IMG/VR virus record: IMGVR_UViG_3300032278_004279
Span: 1-34,475 of that record
DNA: 34,475 nt
Strand: one strand, 5' to 3'
Origin: a virus
In this document: positions 11,339-19,624 of the stretch, one piece after another
Layout of the letters: every line of letters begins with the position of its first letter
Position numbering within the stretch: position 1 is the first letter of the stretch
The notes under the pieces: generated by a model
The model's input: only the letters and a program-made list of their open reading frames with translations
Told to the model about the DNA's origin: nothing
Database searches by the model: none
Position numbers and translations under genes: made by a program

Positions 11339-13014
11339 GCTTCCCGGATCGGGCGGTTCGATACGCCGAGGGGGTTGTTTCAGGACTGATCCCGGCCTGC
11401 CGTTATGTCCAGCAGGCGTGCCAGCGCCAGCTTGACGATCTGGCCTTCCCGCCAAGTGGTTTCAGTTTCGACGCGCAGAAGGCATCGCGGGTCTGCCAAT
11501 TCGTGGAACTGGCCCCACACATCAAGGGGAAGCTGGCGTCCGAGGCGGCGCTGATGCGGCTGGAAGATTGGCAAGTCTTCATCCTGACCACCGTTTTCGG
11601 CTGGGTGGATGTTGACGGCAACAGGCGCTTCCGGCGGGTGTATGTCGAGGTTCCGAGAGGGAACGGCAAGTCCAGCTTGTCATCGCCTGTCGGCCTCTAC
11701 ATGCTGGCGCTGGATGGCGAGGCCGGTGCGGAGGTCTACTCGGCGGCAACGACACGGGATCAGGCTCGGATCGTCTTTCGGGACGCGCAGGCGATGGCTC
11801 GCAAGATGCCGAAGTTCCGCGCCCGGTTCGGCATCGAGGTCACGGCGCAGGCGGTTGTTCAGCTTTCGTCGTCTTCTGCGTTCAAGGCGCTGTCCGCTGA
11901 GGGACATACTCTCGACGGCCTGAATATCCACCTGGCAATCGTGGATGAACTCCACGCGCACAAGACGCGGGATGTCTACGACGTTCTGGAAACCGGCATC
12001 GGCAAGCGCCCGCAGTCGTTGCTCTGGACCATCACCACAGCCGGCAGCAACAAGCACGGCGTTTGCTACGAGGTCCGGGACTACGTTGTGAAGGTTCTGA
12101 GCGGCACTCTGGAAGACAGGGCGGCCGAAAGCACCTTCGGGATCATCTACACGATAGACGAGGGTGACGATCCGTTCGAGGAGGCCACGCTCAGGAAGGC
12201 CAACCCGAATTGGGGCGTGTCGGTCGATCCCAACGTGGTCATGCAGACGGCGGCGAAGGCGAGGCAGGTTGCAACCGCGCGGGCGAACTACCTGACCAAG
12301 CATCTGAACGTCTGGGTGGATGCCAACGCGGCTCTGTTCGATACCGAGCATTGGCGGCATTGCGAAGACAAGTCGCTGGACGAGGCTGAATTCATTGCAG
12401 ACCAGAGCGTCGTCGCTTTGGATCTGGCGAGCAAGATCGACATGGCCGCGAAGATGAACGTCTATCGCCGGCGGGTCGAAGGGGCGGATCACTTCTATGT
12501 CTTCCCCCGGTTTTTTCTGCCCCGCGCGGCAATCGAAGAGGATCGCCACCCGATGTATCGGGGCTGGGAAATGCAGGGCGATATCGAGGCCACCGCTGGC
12601 GAGACAATCGACTTCGCCCTGATCGAGGACGAAATCAGACTTGAGGTTCCCGGACGCAACATTTCGGCGGTCGTCGTGGACCCGTGGCAAGCGAATTACC
12701 TGATCCAGAACCTTCAGAAGGACGGCTTCCCGGCTGACGAGTTCCGGCAGACCGTCGCCAACATGAGCGAGGCGACGAAGACGCTGGACGCTCTGATGCG
12801 CGAGCGTCGGATTCATCACCCTGGCAATGCCGTTCTGAACTGGATGATTGGCAACGTGGTCGGCCACTTCGACGCGAAGGATAACGTCTATCCGCGCAAG
12901 GAGCTTCCCGCAAACAAGATCGACGGTGCTGTGGCGCTGATCATGGCGCTCGGCTGGTTCGTCAAGAACGAAGAAGCGGGAGCCAGAATAGACGATTTCT
13001 TCGCCGCACTATGA
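11335..13014 (+). CDS. Terminase large subunit (HK97-type)
   Basis: A 559-residue packaging motor from GTG 11335. The ATPase has Walker A PRGNGKS (residues 107-113) and Walker B AIVDE (Asp204, Glu205), followed by TTAGSN as the coupling motif. The C-terminal RNase H-like nuclease shows Asp363 (ALDLASKIDM), Asp449 (AVVVDPW) and Asp530 (NKIDGAVALIMA) as metal-binding candidates. It cuts concatemers and pumps DNA into the prohead. Length and motif order match complete Terminase_1 family proteins; the gene is intact. Confidence 0.96.
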   Translation: MSFPDRAVRYAEGVVSGLIPACRYVQQACQRQLDDLAFPPSGFSFDAQKASRVCQFVELAPHIKGKLASEAALMRLEDWQVFILTTVFGWVDVDGNRRFRRVYVEVPRGNGKSSLSSPVGLYMLALDGEAGAEVYSAATTRDQARIVFRDAQAMARKMPKFRARFGIEVTAQAVVQLSSSSAFKALSAEGHTLDGLNIHLAIVDELHAHKTRDVYDVLETGIGKRPQSLLWTITTAGSNKHGVCYEVRDYVVKVLSGTLEDRAAESTFGIIYTIDEGDDPFEEATLRKANPNWGVSVDPNVVMQTAAKARQVATARANYLTKHLNVWVDANAALFDTEHWRHCEDKSLDEAEFIADQSVVALDLASKIDMAAKMNVYRRRVEGADHFYVFPRFFLPRAAIEEDRHPMYRGWEMQGDIEATAGETIDFALIEDEIRLEVPGRNISAVVVDPWQANYLIQNLQKDGFPADEFRQTVANMSEATKTLDALMRERRIHHPGNAVLNWMIGNVVGHFDAKDNVYPRKELPANKIDGAVALIMALGWFVKNEEAGARIDDFFAAL

Positions 13015-13024
13015 GGGGCGCGAC

Positions 13025-14236
13025 ATGGGCCTGAAGCAACGCTTCAAATCGCTGATCGTGGCGCGGTTCGGATTGCAGGAGATCCCGGTAACGCGGATTT
13101 CCGGCGGCGAAAGCGATGCGGGAGAGATCGTGGGGGCGCAATCCGCGCTCGGAATATCGGCCGTCTGGGCCTGCACGAACCTTCTGGCGGGGACAATCGG
13201 GTCTCTGCCCCTGATGCTCTACCGGCGGGATGGGGAAAGCCGGTCGGTGGCATCGACGCATCCGCTCTATCGACTGCTGCACGACAGCCCGAACTACGAC
13301 CAGACGGCGGTCGATTTCTGGGAATTCATGGCGGCTTCGCTGGAACTGTGGGGCAATGGATACGCCCGGATCATCCGCAGCGAAGGCAAGGTGGTGGGGC
13401 TGGTGCCGATCAGCCCCGATATCGTGTTTGTGCGGCGCAAGTCGAACGGATCGCTGGAATATCGGTGGTCGGAAGAGGGCAGGGCGTTCGTGGAAACGGA
13501 CGAAGGCGTCCTGCACGTCAGGGGCTTCGGAGGATCGCCGCTCGGCGGCATGTCAACGCTGCAATTTGCGCGGAATGCCTTTGGGCTGGCGCGGGCCATC
13601 GACCGCGCGGCGGGCGGCACCTTCAAGAACGGGATGCGGCCGTCCGGTGCGCTGAAGTTCTCGGAATGGCTGTCGCCGGAACAGCGGCAGAAGGCCAAGA
13701 CCTCGCTGGTTGACGACATGATGGGGGCGCAGAACTCCGGTCGCCCGGTGGTTCTGGAAGGCGGCATGGAGTGGGTGCCTTTCACGATCAACCCCGATGA
13801 TGCGCAGATGCTGGAAAGCCGGCGCTTCTCGGTCGAAGAGGTCTGCCGGTTCTTCGGTGTTCCGCCGCACATGATCGGCCACACCGAGAAGACGACCAGC
13901 TGGGGAACGGGTCTGGAGCAGCAGACGCTGGCGTTTCAGAAGTTCACGCTTCGGCGGCGTCTGAAGCGGATCGAGCAGGCGCTTATGAAGCAGCTTCTCA
14001 CGCCGGTCGAGCGGGCGCGCGGGCTGACCATCGAATTCAACCTTGAAGGGCTGCTGCGCGGCGACAGCGCCGGCCGGGCGGCGTTCTACACCGCCATGAC
14101 GAACATCGGAGCGATGACGATCAACGAGGTTCGGCGGCTGGAAAACCTGGCCCCGGTGCCGGGCGGCGACGTGCCACGGATGCAGATGCAGAACGTGCCG
14201 ATCACGCAGGCAGGAGAAATCGAAGATGATGCTTGA
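13025..14236 (+). CDS. Portal protein (HK97 family)
   Basis: A 403-residue protein with HK97-type portal features: ALGISAVWACTNLLAGTIGSLPL at residues 40-62, a middle WEFMAASLELWGNGYA segment, and the clip/stem region PPHMIGHTEKTTSWGTGLEQQTL followed by RRLKRIEQALMKQLL. It forms the dodecameric ring through which DNA enters and to which the connector binds. The gene starts 10 bases after the terminase stop, and its end overlaps the protease gene. Length is normal for the family. Confidence 0.95.
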   Translation: MGLKQRFKSLIVARFGLQEIPVTRISGGESDAGEIVGAQSALGISAVWACTNLLAGTIGSLPLMLYRRDGESRSVASTHPLYRLLHDSPNYDQTAVDFWEFMAASLELWGNGYARIIRSEGKVVGLVPISPDIVFVRRKSNGSLEYRWSEEGRAFVETDEGVLHVRGFGGSPLGGMSTLQFARNAFGLARAIDRAAGGTFKNGMRPSGALKFSEWLSPEQRQKAKTSLVDDMMGAQNSGRPVVLEGGMEWVPFTINPDDAQMLESRRFSVEEVCRFFGVPPHMIGHTEKTTSWGTGLEQQTLAFQKFTLRRRLKRIEQALMKQLLTPVERARGLTIEFNLEGLLRGDSAGRAAFYTAMTNIGAMTINEVRRLENLAPVPGGDVPRMQMQNVPITQAGEIEDDA

Positions 14237-14888
14237 GAAGTCGTTCAACGGCGCATCCGTCCTTGAAATCAAGGATTTGACGGAAACGGGGCGGGTCAAG
14301 GGTTATGCCTCTGTCTTCGGCAATGTGGACCTAGGCGGCGAGCGGGTGTTGCCCGGTGCGTTCACGAAGTCGCTCCAAGGCGGAAAGCCTGTGCGAATGC
14401 TGTGGCAGCATGATCGGAAAGAGGTCATCGGCGGATGGGATGTGGTGCGCGAGGACGCGAAGGGCCTGTGGGTCGAAGGCACATTCAACATGGACGTGCA
14501 GCGAGGCCGCGAGGCCCACGCATTGATGAAGGCCGGTCAGATCGACGGGCTTTCCATCGGATATCGCGTCAGCCGCGAAGCGGTATCGAAGAATTCGGAT
14601 GGTGCACTGGATCTGAAAGAGGTCGATCTGTTCGAGGTCTCCGTCGTCACCATGCCGATGAACGAACTGACCAGGGCGGGCCTCAAATCCGCGATGCTGG
14701 ATGATGAGATCATGGAAAAGCTCAAGGCCGGGGACCGGCTGACCGAGCGTGAATTCGAGACGTTGCTCAAGGGGTCTTTGGGTCTCTCGAATTCGCAGGC
14801 GGAACGTGCCGCACGTGTCCACCTGAAAGGGCCGGGGGAACCGGCGGCGGCGAAAGCCCGCGAGTTGCTTGAAGCGCTCCGGGGCTAA
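14226..14888 (+). CDS. HK97-type prohead protease (peptidase S78)
   Basis: A 220-residue protein with the S78 triad: His62 (MLWQHD), Ser110 (GLSIGY) and Glu137 (LFEVSVV). The N-terminus has the ETGRVKGYASVFGNVD strand typical of the family. It cleaves the capsid delta domain and itself during maturation. The first 11 bases overlap the portal gene. The last 60 residues are a helical, possibly self-cleaved or scaffold-like tail. ATG 14229 is an alternative start. Confidence 0.95.
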   Translation: MMLEKSFNGASVLEIKDLTETGRVKGYASVFGNVDLGGERVLPGAFTKSLQGGKPVRMLWQHDRKEVIGGWDVVREDAKGLWVEGTFNMDVQRGREAHALMKAGQIDGLSIGYRVSREAVSKNSDGALDLKEVDLFEVSVVTMPMNELTRAGLKSAMLDDEIMEKLKAGDRLTEREFETLLKGSLGLSNSQAERAARVHLKGPGEPAAAKARELLEALRG

Positions 14889-14915
14889 CCCAACCATCCG
14901 ACAAAGGAGGCCGAA

Positions 14916-16127
14916 ATGGCTCTGGATGACACCAAGTCGGTGGCGGAACTCGCTGCCGAAATCAAGGCCGATCACGCAAGGAGCGTGGATGCGGTCAAGG
15001 AGATCGCGGAGAAGGCGCTTGCCGAAGCCGAGAAGGGCGTGAAATCGTCCGATGGGCTGAAGGAAAAGGCCGACGAGGCGCTGCTGAAGATGAACGAACT
15101 GACCGAGCAGGTCAATTCGATGGAGCAGAAGCTGGCGCGGTCGAAGGCCGAAGGCGACGACGAGAAGCGCAAGACGCTGGGCGAGCAACTGACCGAGAGC
15201 GACTCGTTCAAGTCGTTCCAGGACGGCGGCTTTTCGCGGACGGGCAAGGCGAACCTGCATGTCAAGGCGACCCTCACGACCCTGACCACGGATGCGGCCG
15301 GTTCGGTCGGCGACGGCGCGGACGCAACCCGCCTTCCGGGCGTCGTCGGCATTCCCGACCGTCGCATGACGGTGCGCGATCTGCTGACGCAGGGACGCAT
15401 GGATGGGAACACCATCGAATACGTGCAGGAAACCGGCTTCACCAACAACGCCGCTCCGGTGGCGGAAGGTGCGGCCAAGCCGTCGTCCGATATCAAGCTG
15501 GATCTGGTCTCGACCACTGCAAAGGTGATCGCGCACTGGATGAAGGCGAGCCGTCAGGCTCTGGACGATGTGTCGTTCCTGCGGTCGATGATCGACCAGC
15601 GCCTGCTCTACGGTCTGGCCTATGCCGAAGAGAACCAGCTTCTCAACGGCGACGGCACCGGGCAGAACCTGTCGGGCCTCATCACCAACGCAACGGCCTA
15701 TTCGGCGGCTTTCACGCCGACCTCGGGCACGGCCATCGACACGATGCGGCTGGCGATGCTTCAGGCGGCTCTGGCGGAGTTCCCCGCCACGGGTCACGTG
15801 ATGCACCCGACCGATTGGGCGCGGATCGAACTGACCAAGGACGCCGGCGGCCAATACATCATCGGCGTTCCGCAGGGCACGGCAGCGCCGCGCCTCTGGG
15901 GCCTGCCGGTGGTCGCCACCCAGGCAATCGCGGTGGACAAGTTCCTGACCGGCGCGTTCAAGATGGGTGCCCAGATCTTCGACCGCTGGGATGCCCGCGT
16001 CGAAGTCGGCTACGTCAACGACGACTTCACCAAGAACCTCGTCACGGTTCTGGCGGAAGAGCGTCTGGCGCTGGCGGTGTATCGCCCCGAGGCGTTCATC
16101 TACGGCGATCTGGGCTTCGTTTCCTGA
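14916..16127 (+). CDS. Major capsid protein (HK97 fold)
   Basis: A 403-residue protein with an N-terminal charged coiled-coil delta domain of about 100 residues, rich in Lys and Glu (HARSVDAVKEIAEKALAEAE), removed by the upstream protease. The HK97 fold follows, with RDLLTQGRMDGNTIEYVQET (E-loop/N-arm region), a SRQALDDVSFLRSMID spine-like helix, and a VMHPTDWARIE A-domain segment. GGAGG lies 8 bases before the ATG. It is followed by a strong terminator-like hairpin. Confidence 0.96.
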   Translation: MALDDTKSVAELAAEIKADHARSVDAVKEIAEKALAEAEKGVKSSDGLKEKADEALLKMNELTEQVNSMEQKLARSKAEGDDEKRKTLGEQLTESDSFKSFQDGGFSRTGKANLHVKATLTTLTTDAAGSVGDGADATRLPGVVGIPDRRMTVRDLLTQGRMDGNTIEYVQETGFTNNAAPVAEGAAKPSSDIKLDLVSTTAKVIAHWMKASRQALDDVSFLRSMIDQRLLYGLAYAEENQLLNGDGTGQNLSGLITNATAYSAAFTPTSGTAIDTMRLAMLQAALAEFPATGHVMHPTDWARIELTKDAGGQYIIGVPQGTAAPRLWGLPVVATQAIAVDKFLTGAFKMGAQIFDRWDARVEVGYVNDDFTKNLVTVLAEERLALAVYRPEAFIYGDLGFVS

Positions 16128-16138
16128 TCGGTTCCTTG

Positions 16139-16163
16139 AGGGGGCGGGCGACTGCCCCCTTTC
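16139..16163 (+). terminator. Terminator-like hairpin after the capsid gene
   Basis: A perfect 7-bp stem, AGGGGGC/GCCCCCT (16139-16145 with 16154-16160), with an 8-base loop, followed by TTCC, 12 bases after the capsid stop. It may protect the capsid mRNA 3' end and reduce read-through to the tail genes. Confidence 0.65.
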
Positions 16164-16186
16164 CTGAGCCGATAGGAGAAACCGAC

Positions 16187-16531
16187 ATGATGCGGACGAC
16201 GAAACAGAAGCGGAGCCTTTCCGGCTTCATCGGCGCGACGGGCGGTCTTCCTTCGACGCCTGCCAATACCGTTGCGCCTTCGATCACGGGCACGGCGCAG
16301 GTCGGCGAGACGCTGACCGCAGCCGGGGGGGCGTGGACGGGGCGGGCAGCGCCCGTCCTGACCTATCAGTGGCTGCGCGACGACGCGGCGGTCGAGGGGG
16401 CCACGGCGGCGACCTACGATCTGGTCGCGGAAGACGAGGGCGCGGTGATGAAAGTCCGCGTTACGGGCACCAACTGGACCGGCGCGGTTGCGGCAACGTC
16501 GGCGGGAACGAGCGAGGTTGCGGCAGAATGA
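16187..16531 (+). CDS. Ig-like domain protein, putative capsid decoration
   Basis: A 114-residue protein: a basic N-terminus (MRTTKQKRSLSGF), a Pro/Thr linker, and one bacterial Ig-like domain (APSITGTAQVGETLTAAGG, LTYQWLRDDAAVEGAT, MKVRVTGTN). Such domains repeat in surface proteins and occur in phage virions as accessory binding modules. AGGAGA precedes the start. Its place directly after the capsid gene, where many phages encode decoration proteins, suggests it sits on the head surface (inference). ATG 16190 is an alternative start. Confidence 0.75.
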   Translation: MMRTTKQKRSLSGFIGATGGLPSTPANTVAPSITGTAQVGETLTAAGGAWTGRAAPVLTYQWLRDDAAVEGATAATYDLVAEDEGAVMKVRVTGTNWTGAVAATSAGTSEVAAE

Positions 16532-16710
16532 AGACCTACATCGTGAAGCGTCAGCACTACGGCGACAGGTTCTATTCGGAGGGCGAAGAGCGCGAAGCCA
16601 ACGCCGCCGACGTGAGGCATCTACTGGAGCGGGGCGTTCTGGAAGAGAAGGCCGCGCCGAAGCCGAAGAACAAGGCAGTGACCGCCCCGAAGAACAAGGC
16701 GAATGACTGA
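16528..16710 (+). CDS. Small head-region protein
   Basis: A 60-residue protein: MKTYIVKRQHYGDRFYSEGE, a short helix with ADVRHLLERGVLE, and a Lys/Pro-rich tail. Proteins of this pattern are often encoded between capsid and connector genes in HK97-type phages; their role is not known to me. It overlaps the previous stop by four bases, and its last base is shared with the next ATG. Confidence 0.65.
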   Translation: MKTYIVKRQHYGDRFYSEGEEREANAADVRHLLERGVLEEKAAPKPKNKAVTAPKNKAND

Positions 16711-16970
16711 TGGCAAACGACATCTTCGAGCGCGGTGGCGATCCCTCTTCGCGGCCTGCCGACGACTACATCCCCGTGACGAAGGCGGATGCTGATCTTC
16801 CCGATGGTCCCTGCCGCTCGCTCCTTGTCGAGACCGCCGGAACAGCGAACCTGACAGCGCTCGACGGCACGGAGCGGGATGGTGTTCCGTTGCAGGCGGG
16901 ATACAACCCGCTTGCGTGTCGCCAGGTCCGCCTGGGCGGCACCGCCACCGGGATTTGGGCGCTTTATTGA
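16710..16970 (+). CDS. Spike-base-like protein (RCAP_Rcc01079 type)
   Basis: An 86-residue protein. After a polar N-terminus it reads DDYIPVTKADADLPDGPCRSLLVETAG, then TALDGTERDGVPLQAGYNPLACRQVRLGGTATGIWALY. This pattern (a V-T-x-S/A-D-x-ADLP strand, a Gly-rich hairpin, a P-L-x-x-RQVR strand and a final IWALY) resembles the small spike base protein of the Rhodobacter capsulatus gene transfer agent, which anchors fibres on the head. The start shares one base with the previous stop and the end with the next start. The family call is from pattern memory and moderate to good. Confidence 0.7.
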   Translation: MANDIFERGGDPSSRPADDYIPVTKADADLPDGPCRSLLVETAGTANLTALDGTERDGVPLQAGYNPLACRQVRLGGTATGIWALY

Positions 16971-17524
16971 TGTTCCGGCCCGTTCTGGTCACGCCGCCGG
17001 CAGAATTGCCGGTCACAGTCGCGGAGTGCAAGGCGAACGCCGTTGTCGAGCATTCGGAGTCCGATGACGTGATTGCCGATCTGCTGGACGCGGCTGTTTC
17101 GCGGCTGGACGGGTTTCGCGGCATACTCGGGAGGGCGATCATCACCCAGACGTGGCAGGTTGCCTGTGACGGATGGGAGCGTTCGTTCGTGCTTCCCGTG
17201 CCGGACGTGTCGTCGGTCTCGGTGGTCTACGATGACGAGGACGGGGACGAGCAAAGCGGTCCCGTGATGACGCTGCATCCTGTCGCGGAGGGGACGCGGC
17301 TGCGCCTTTCGGACGACTACGACCGCCCGACGCTCTACACTGGAGACGGGCCTGTGCGCGTCTCGTTTACCTGCGGGTTCGGCGGGGCGTCGGACGTTCC
17401 CGGCAACATCCGGGTGGCGATCATGCAGATGGTCGCGGCGATGTATGAGAACCGGGAGGGGGACGTGACGCGGATGCCCTTTTTCGACCGGTTGATCGCG
17501 CCGTATCGGTGGGTGTCGTTCTAG
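16970..17524 (+). CDS. Head-tail connector (gp6-like)
   Basis: A 184-residue protein with the gp6-type layout: VTPPAELPVTVAECKANAVVEHSESDDVIADLLDAA, a DGFRGILGRAIITQTW segment, a beta-rich middle region, and VPGNIRVAIMQMVAAMYENREG near the C-terminus. This family builds the adaptor ring under the portal. It starts on the last base of the previous stop codon. Its stop overlaps the stop of the leftward secreted-protein gene by three bases. Confidence 0.88.
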   Translation: MFRPVLVTPPAELPVTVAECKANAVVEHSESDDVIADLLDAAVSRLDGFRGILGRAIITQTWQVACDGWERSFVLPVPDVSSVSVVYDDEDGDEQSGPVMTLHPVAEGTRLRLSDDYDRPTLYTGDGPVRVSFTCGFGGASDVPGNIRVAIMQMVAAMYENREGDVTRMPFFDRLIAPYRWVSF

Positions 17525-17838
17525 GGCTTCAGGAAGCCGTCAGCTTCTGCGGCTGCCTTGATCGAGGCGCAGAAGGCAGTTCGCTCGCTGTTGGAGTGGT
17601 CTGCGATCTGCAAGCGAGACAAGGCAAGCATCCCGTTCAGGGCGGCAGGAAACTCCATGTCGCCGCCGGTCAGTTCGGCGGTGTGGTCGGCCAGCGCCTG
17701 CTGATCGTAGGTCAGTCCGCAATGCTCTTCGCCGGCCAGCACAGCGGCAAGGTTCTGAGCCGTTCTGACACGTTCGGCATCGGTCATCGCGGCAACGGGG
17801 CCTGCGAGAAGCGCGAGGCAGACGAGGCTTCGGATCAT
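17521..17838 (-). CDS. Secreted small protein on the opposite strand (moron)
   Basis: A 105-residue protein with a clear signal peptide: MIRSLVCLALLAGPVAA, cleavage near residue 17. The mature part is helical and acidic, with two cysteines (Cys40, Cys90) that could form a disulphide in the periplasm. GGAGG lies 8 bases before ATG 17838. It is the only leftward gene in the head-tail block and sits between two connector genes, so it is an inserted cargo gene, likely expressed independently. An inverted repeat (17851-17875) lies just upstream. Function is unknown; superinfection exclusion is only a possibility. Confidence 0.7.
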   Translation of the reverse strand: MIRSLVCLALLAGPVAAMTDAERVRTAQNLAAVLAGEEHCGLTYDQQALADHTAELTGGDMEFPAALNGMLALSRLQIADHSNSERTAFCASIKAAAEADGFLKP

Positions 17839-17850
17839 GGCGTTTCCTCC

Positions 17851-17875
17851 GGTGGTCTTGCCAGAGTTGACCACC
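17851..17875 (-). promoter_or_regulatory. Inverted repeat upstream of the secreted-protein gene
   Basis: GGTGGTC (17851-17857) and GACCACC (17869-17875), 7-bp arms with an 11-base spacer, starting 13 bases before the ATG of the leftward gene. It may be an operator or an mRNA leader hairpin. It does not match the phage repressor operator. I see no good -35/-10 pair around it. Confidence 0.4.
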
Positions 17876-17903
17876 CGGCGGCAGAAAAGCAAGGGCGAGG
17901 CGA

Positions 17904-18230
17904 ATGAAGGCAGGCAATCTGGACAGGCGGATCACGGTGCAGAAGGCCACGTCGTCCGATGATGGTTTCAGCGCCGTGACCAACTACGGCACGTCGTTCG
18001 ACCTGTTCGCGTCGAAGAAGGACATTTCCGACAGCGAGCGGATCAGGGCAGGCGGCATATCGGCAGAGATCACGACCCGGTTCGTGGTGCGCTGGTCGGC
18101 GCAGACAGCGGCAATCACCCCGAAGGACCGGATCCAGTATCGCGGCATGAACTACGACATATTCTCGGTCAAGGAAGTCGGCCGGATGGAAGGTGTCGAG
18201 ATAACTGCCGGGGCGGTGGCGGACGCATGA
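17904..18230 (+). CDS. Phage head closure / head-tail adaptor protein
   Basis: A 108-residue protein that begins KAGNLDRRITVQKATSSDDGFS, the classic start of SPP1 gp16-like head-closure proteins, followed by VRWSAQTAAITPKDRIQYRGMNYDIFSVKEVGR. It forms the stopper ring between connector and tail. GCGAGG precedes ATG 17904. Its last four bases overlap the next gene. Confidence 0.88.
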   Translation: MKAGNLDRRITVQKATSSDDGFSAVTNYGTSFDLFASKKDISDSERIRAGGISAEITTRFVVRWSAQTAAITPKDRIQYRGMNYDIFSVKEVGRMEGVEITAGAVADA

Positions 18231-18766
18231 GGCCATCCATTCGCGTGTCCGGCATGAAGGAGCTGGACAAGGTTCTGGCGGACGAGTTGCCGCGAGCGAC
18301 GGCACGAAACGTCCTGCGCCGGGCGTTGATGTCCGCAGCGGAGCCGATGGCGGCGAAGGCGCGGTCGCTTGCGCCTGATGACCCCAACACGGTCGATCTG
18401 AATCAGGAACTTCGGGAAAACATCATCGTTTCGGTTCGCGCCCATGGGGCCGACAAGGGCAAGGCCGCGTATTCCGGTGTGTTGCGCGGTGGAGGCACAA
18501 GAAGCGAGGCAGTTGCCGCCCTGAAGGCAGCGAACAAGGCGAACAAGGGCGGCGCGGCAGTCACCGTCTACGTCGGCCCGACCCGCAAGGTATTTCACGG
18601 CATCTTTCAGGAATTCGGCACCATCAACCACGGCGCACAGCCGTTCCTGCGCCCGGCCTTCGACACCGGGACGGATGAATTCATGCGCCGCCTTCGCATC
18701 GAACTGTCGGACGAGATCAACAAGGCGGTGATGCGGGCGCGGCTCAAGGCAGCGAAGGCGAAGTGA
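18227..18766 (+). CDS. HK97 gp10-like tail completion protein
   Basis: A 179-residue protein: IRVSGMKELDKVLADELPR at the N-terminus, an AEPMAAKARSLAPDD segment, VSVRAHGADKGKAAYSGVLRGG, and FHGIFQEFGTINHGAQPFLRPAFD, which is the hallmark FxEFGTxxxxAxPFLRPA motif of HK97-gp10 proteins. It helps join the tail tube terminator to the head. Overlaps on both sides place it in the same operon. Confidence 0.92.
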   Translation: MRPSIRVSGMKELDKVLADELPRATARNVLRRALMSAAEPMAAKARSLAPDDPNTVDLNQELRENIIVSVRAHGADKGKAAYSGVLRGGGTRSEAVAALKAANKANKGGAAVTVYVGPTRKVFHGIFQEFGTINHGAQPFLRPAFDTGTDEFMRRLRIELSDEINKAVMRARLKAAKAK

Positions 18767-19149
18767 TGGAGGAGGAATTCCGGGCGATCCTTCGCGGTGA
18801 CGCGGGCGTCATGGCTCTGGCGTCTGGCGTCGATTGGGGAAGCCATCCACAGGGTGCGAGTTTTCCGGCAGTTGTTCTGACTGTCGTTTCGGGTGCCGGC
18901 GACCATACCCTGGACGGCCCTGACGGCATCTTTCGCGGCAGGGTTCAGGTGGATTGCTACGCCCTGACCTACGCGGCTGCGAAGCGCCTTGCGAGGGCAG
19001 TTGTCGCGGCCTGTGACGGATACGTGGGCGGCGGCTTTCAGGGCATCTTCTGGGCGTCCTCCCGCGACAGCCGAGAAAGCAGCTATTCCGAGGCTGCGGA
19101 GCGTCCGTTCCGCACGTCCCTCGATTTCTTGATCGTGCATTCCGCGTGA
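18766..19149 (+). CDS. DUF3168-type tail completion protein
   Basis: A 127-residue protein from ATG 18766; GTG 18763 is also possible, but GAAGG (18754-18758) is better spaced for the ATG. The pattern EEFRAILRGDAGVMALASG, PAVVLTVVS, FRGRVQVDCYALTYAAAKRLA, and a final SLDFLIVH matches the DUF3168/gp17-like tail-terminator family that caps the tube at the head end. Position after gp10 agrees. Confidence 0.85.
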   Translation: MEEEFRAILRGDAGVMALASGVDWGSHPQGASFPAVVLTVVSGAGDHTLDGPDGIFRGRVQVDCYALTYAAAKRLARAVVAACDGYVGGGFQGIFWASSRDSRESSYSEAAERPFRTSLDFLIVHSA

Positions 19150-19186
19150 TCGCAACCCCGGCACGCCGGAAACAAAGGAGGCTCGG

Positions 19187-19624
19187 ATGAGCGAACAAAT
19201 CATTGCCTATGGAGCCGAACTTGAGCGTTCGGCGGACGGCACAACCTGGACGACCCTGCCCGAAGTGAAGGGCGTGGCCGTTCCGACCGTCACGACGGAA
19301 TATCTCGACGCCACGTCTCTCGACAGCCCTGGCGGATACCGGGAATACATCAAGGGCCTGAAAGACCCCGGCGAGATCAGCGTGCCGATGGGCTACACGG
19401 CTGACGGTTACGAGCAGGTTCTGGAAGATCAGGAAGCGGCGGATTCGATCTACTACCGCCTGACGCTGAAAACACAGCCCAGCCAGGCAACCGGCGACGT
19501 GTTCGAGTTCCGCGCCTTTCCGACCGCCGAAATGGACGCGGGGGACATCGGCGAGATCGTCGGCATGAACCTGAATCTGCGACTGACCGGTGAGGTCACG
19601 TGGACGCGCGGGACTGCCGCCTGA
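19187..19624 (+). CDS. Major tail tube protein
   Basis: A 145-residue protein: YGAELERSADGTTWTTLPEVKGVAVP, EYLDATSLDSPGGYREYIKGLKDPGE, then VFEFRAFPTAEMDAGDI and LRLTGEVTW. The T-E-x-L-D-x-T-x-x-D-S and K-x-P-G-x-I pattern is typical of siphovirus tail tube subunits, which polymerise around the tape measure. A strong GGAGG precedes the ATG. Its last base is shared with the next start codon. Confidence 0.88.
   Translation: MSEQIIAYGAELERSADGTTWTTLPEVKGVAVPTVTTEYLDATSLDSPGGYREYIKGLKDPGEISVPMGYTADGYEQVLEDQEAADSIYYRLTLKTQPSQATGDVFEFRAFPTAEMDAGDIGEIVGMNLNLRLTGEVTWTRGTAA

Noticed and set aside
11680-12867. Long leftward ORF of 395 codons inside the terminase gene
   Set aside because: Antisense shadow of the terminase large subunit; high-GC codon bias keeps the opposite frame open. 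No RBS and no recognisable domain.
14331-15854. Leftward ORF of 507 codons across protease and capsid genes
   Set aside because: Composition is the mirror of the capsid coding frame and contains no motif; it spans a real gene boundary.
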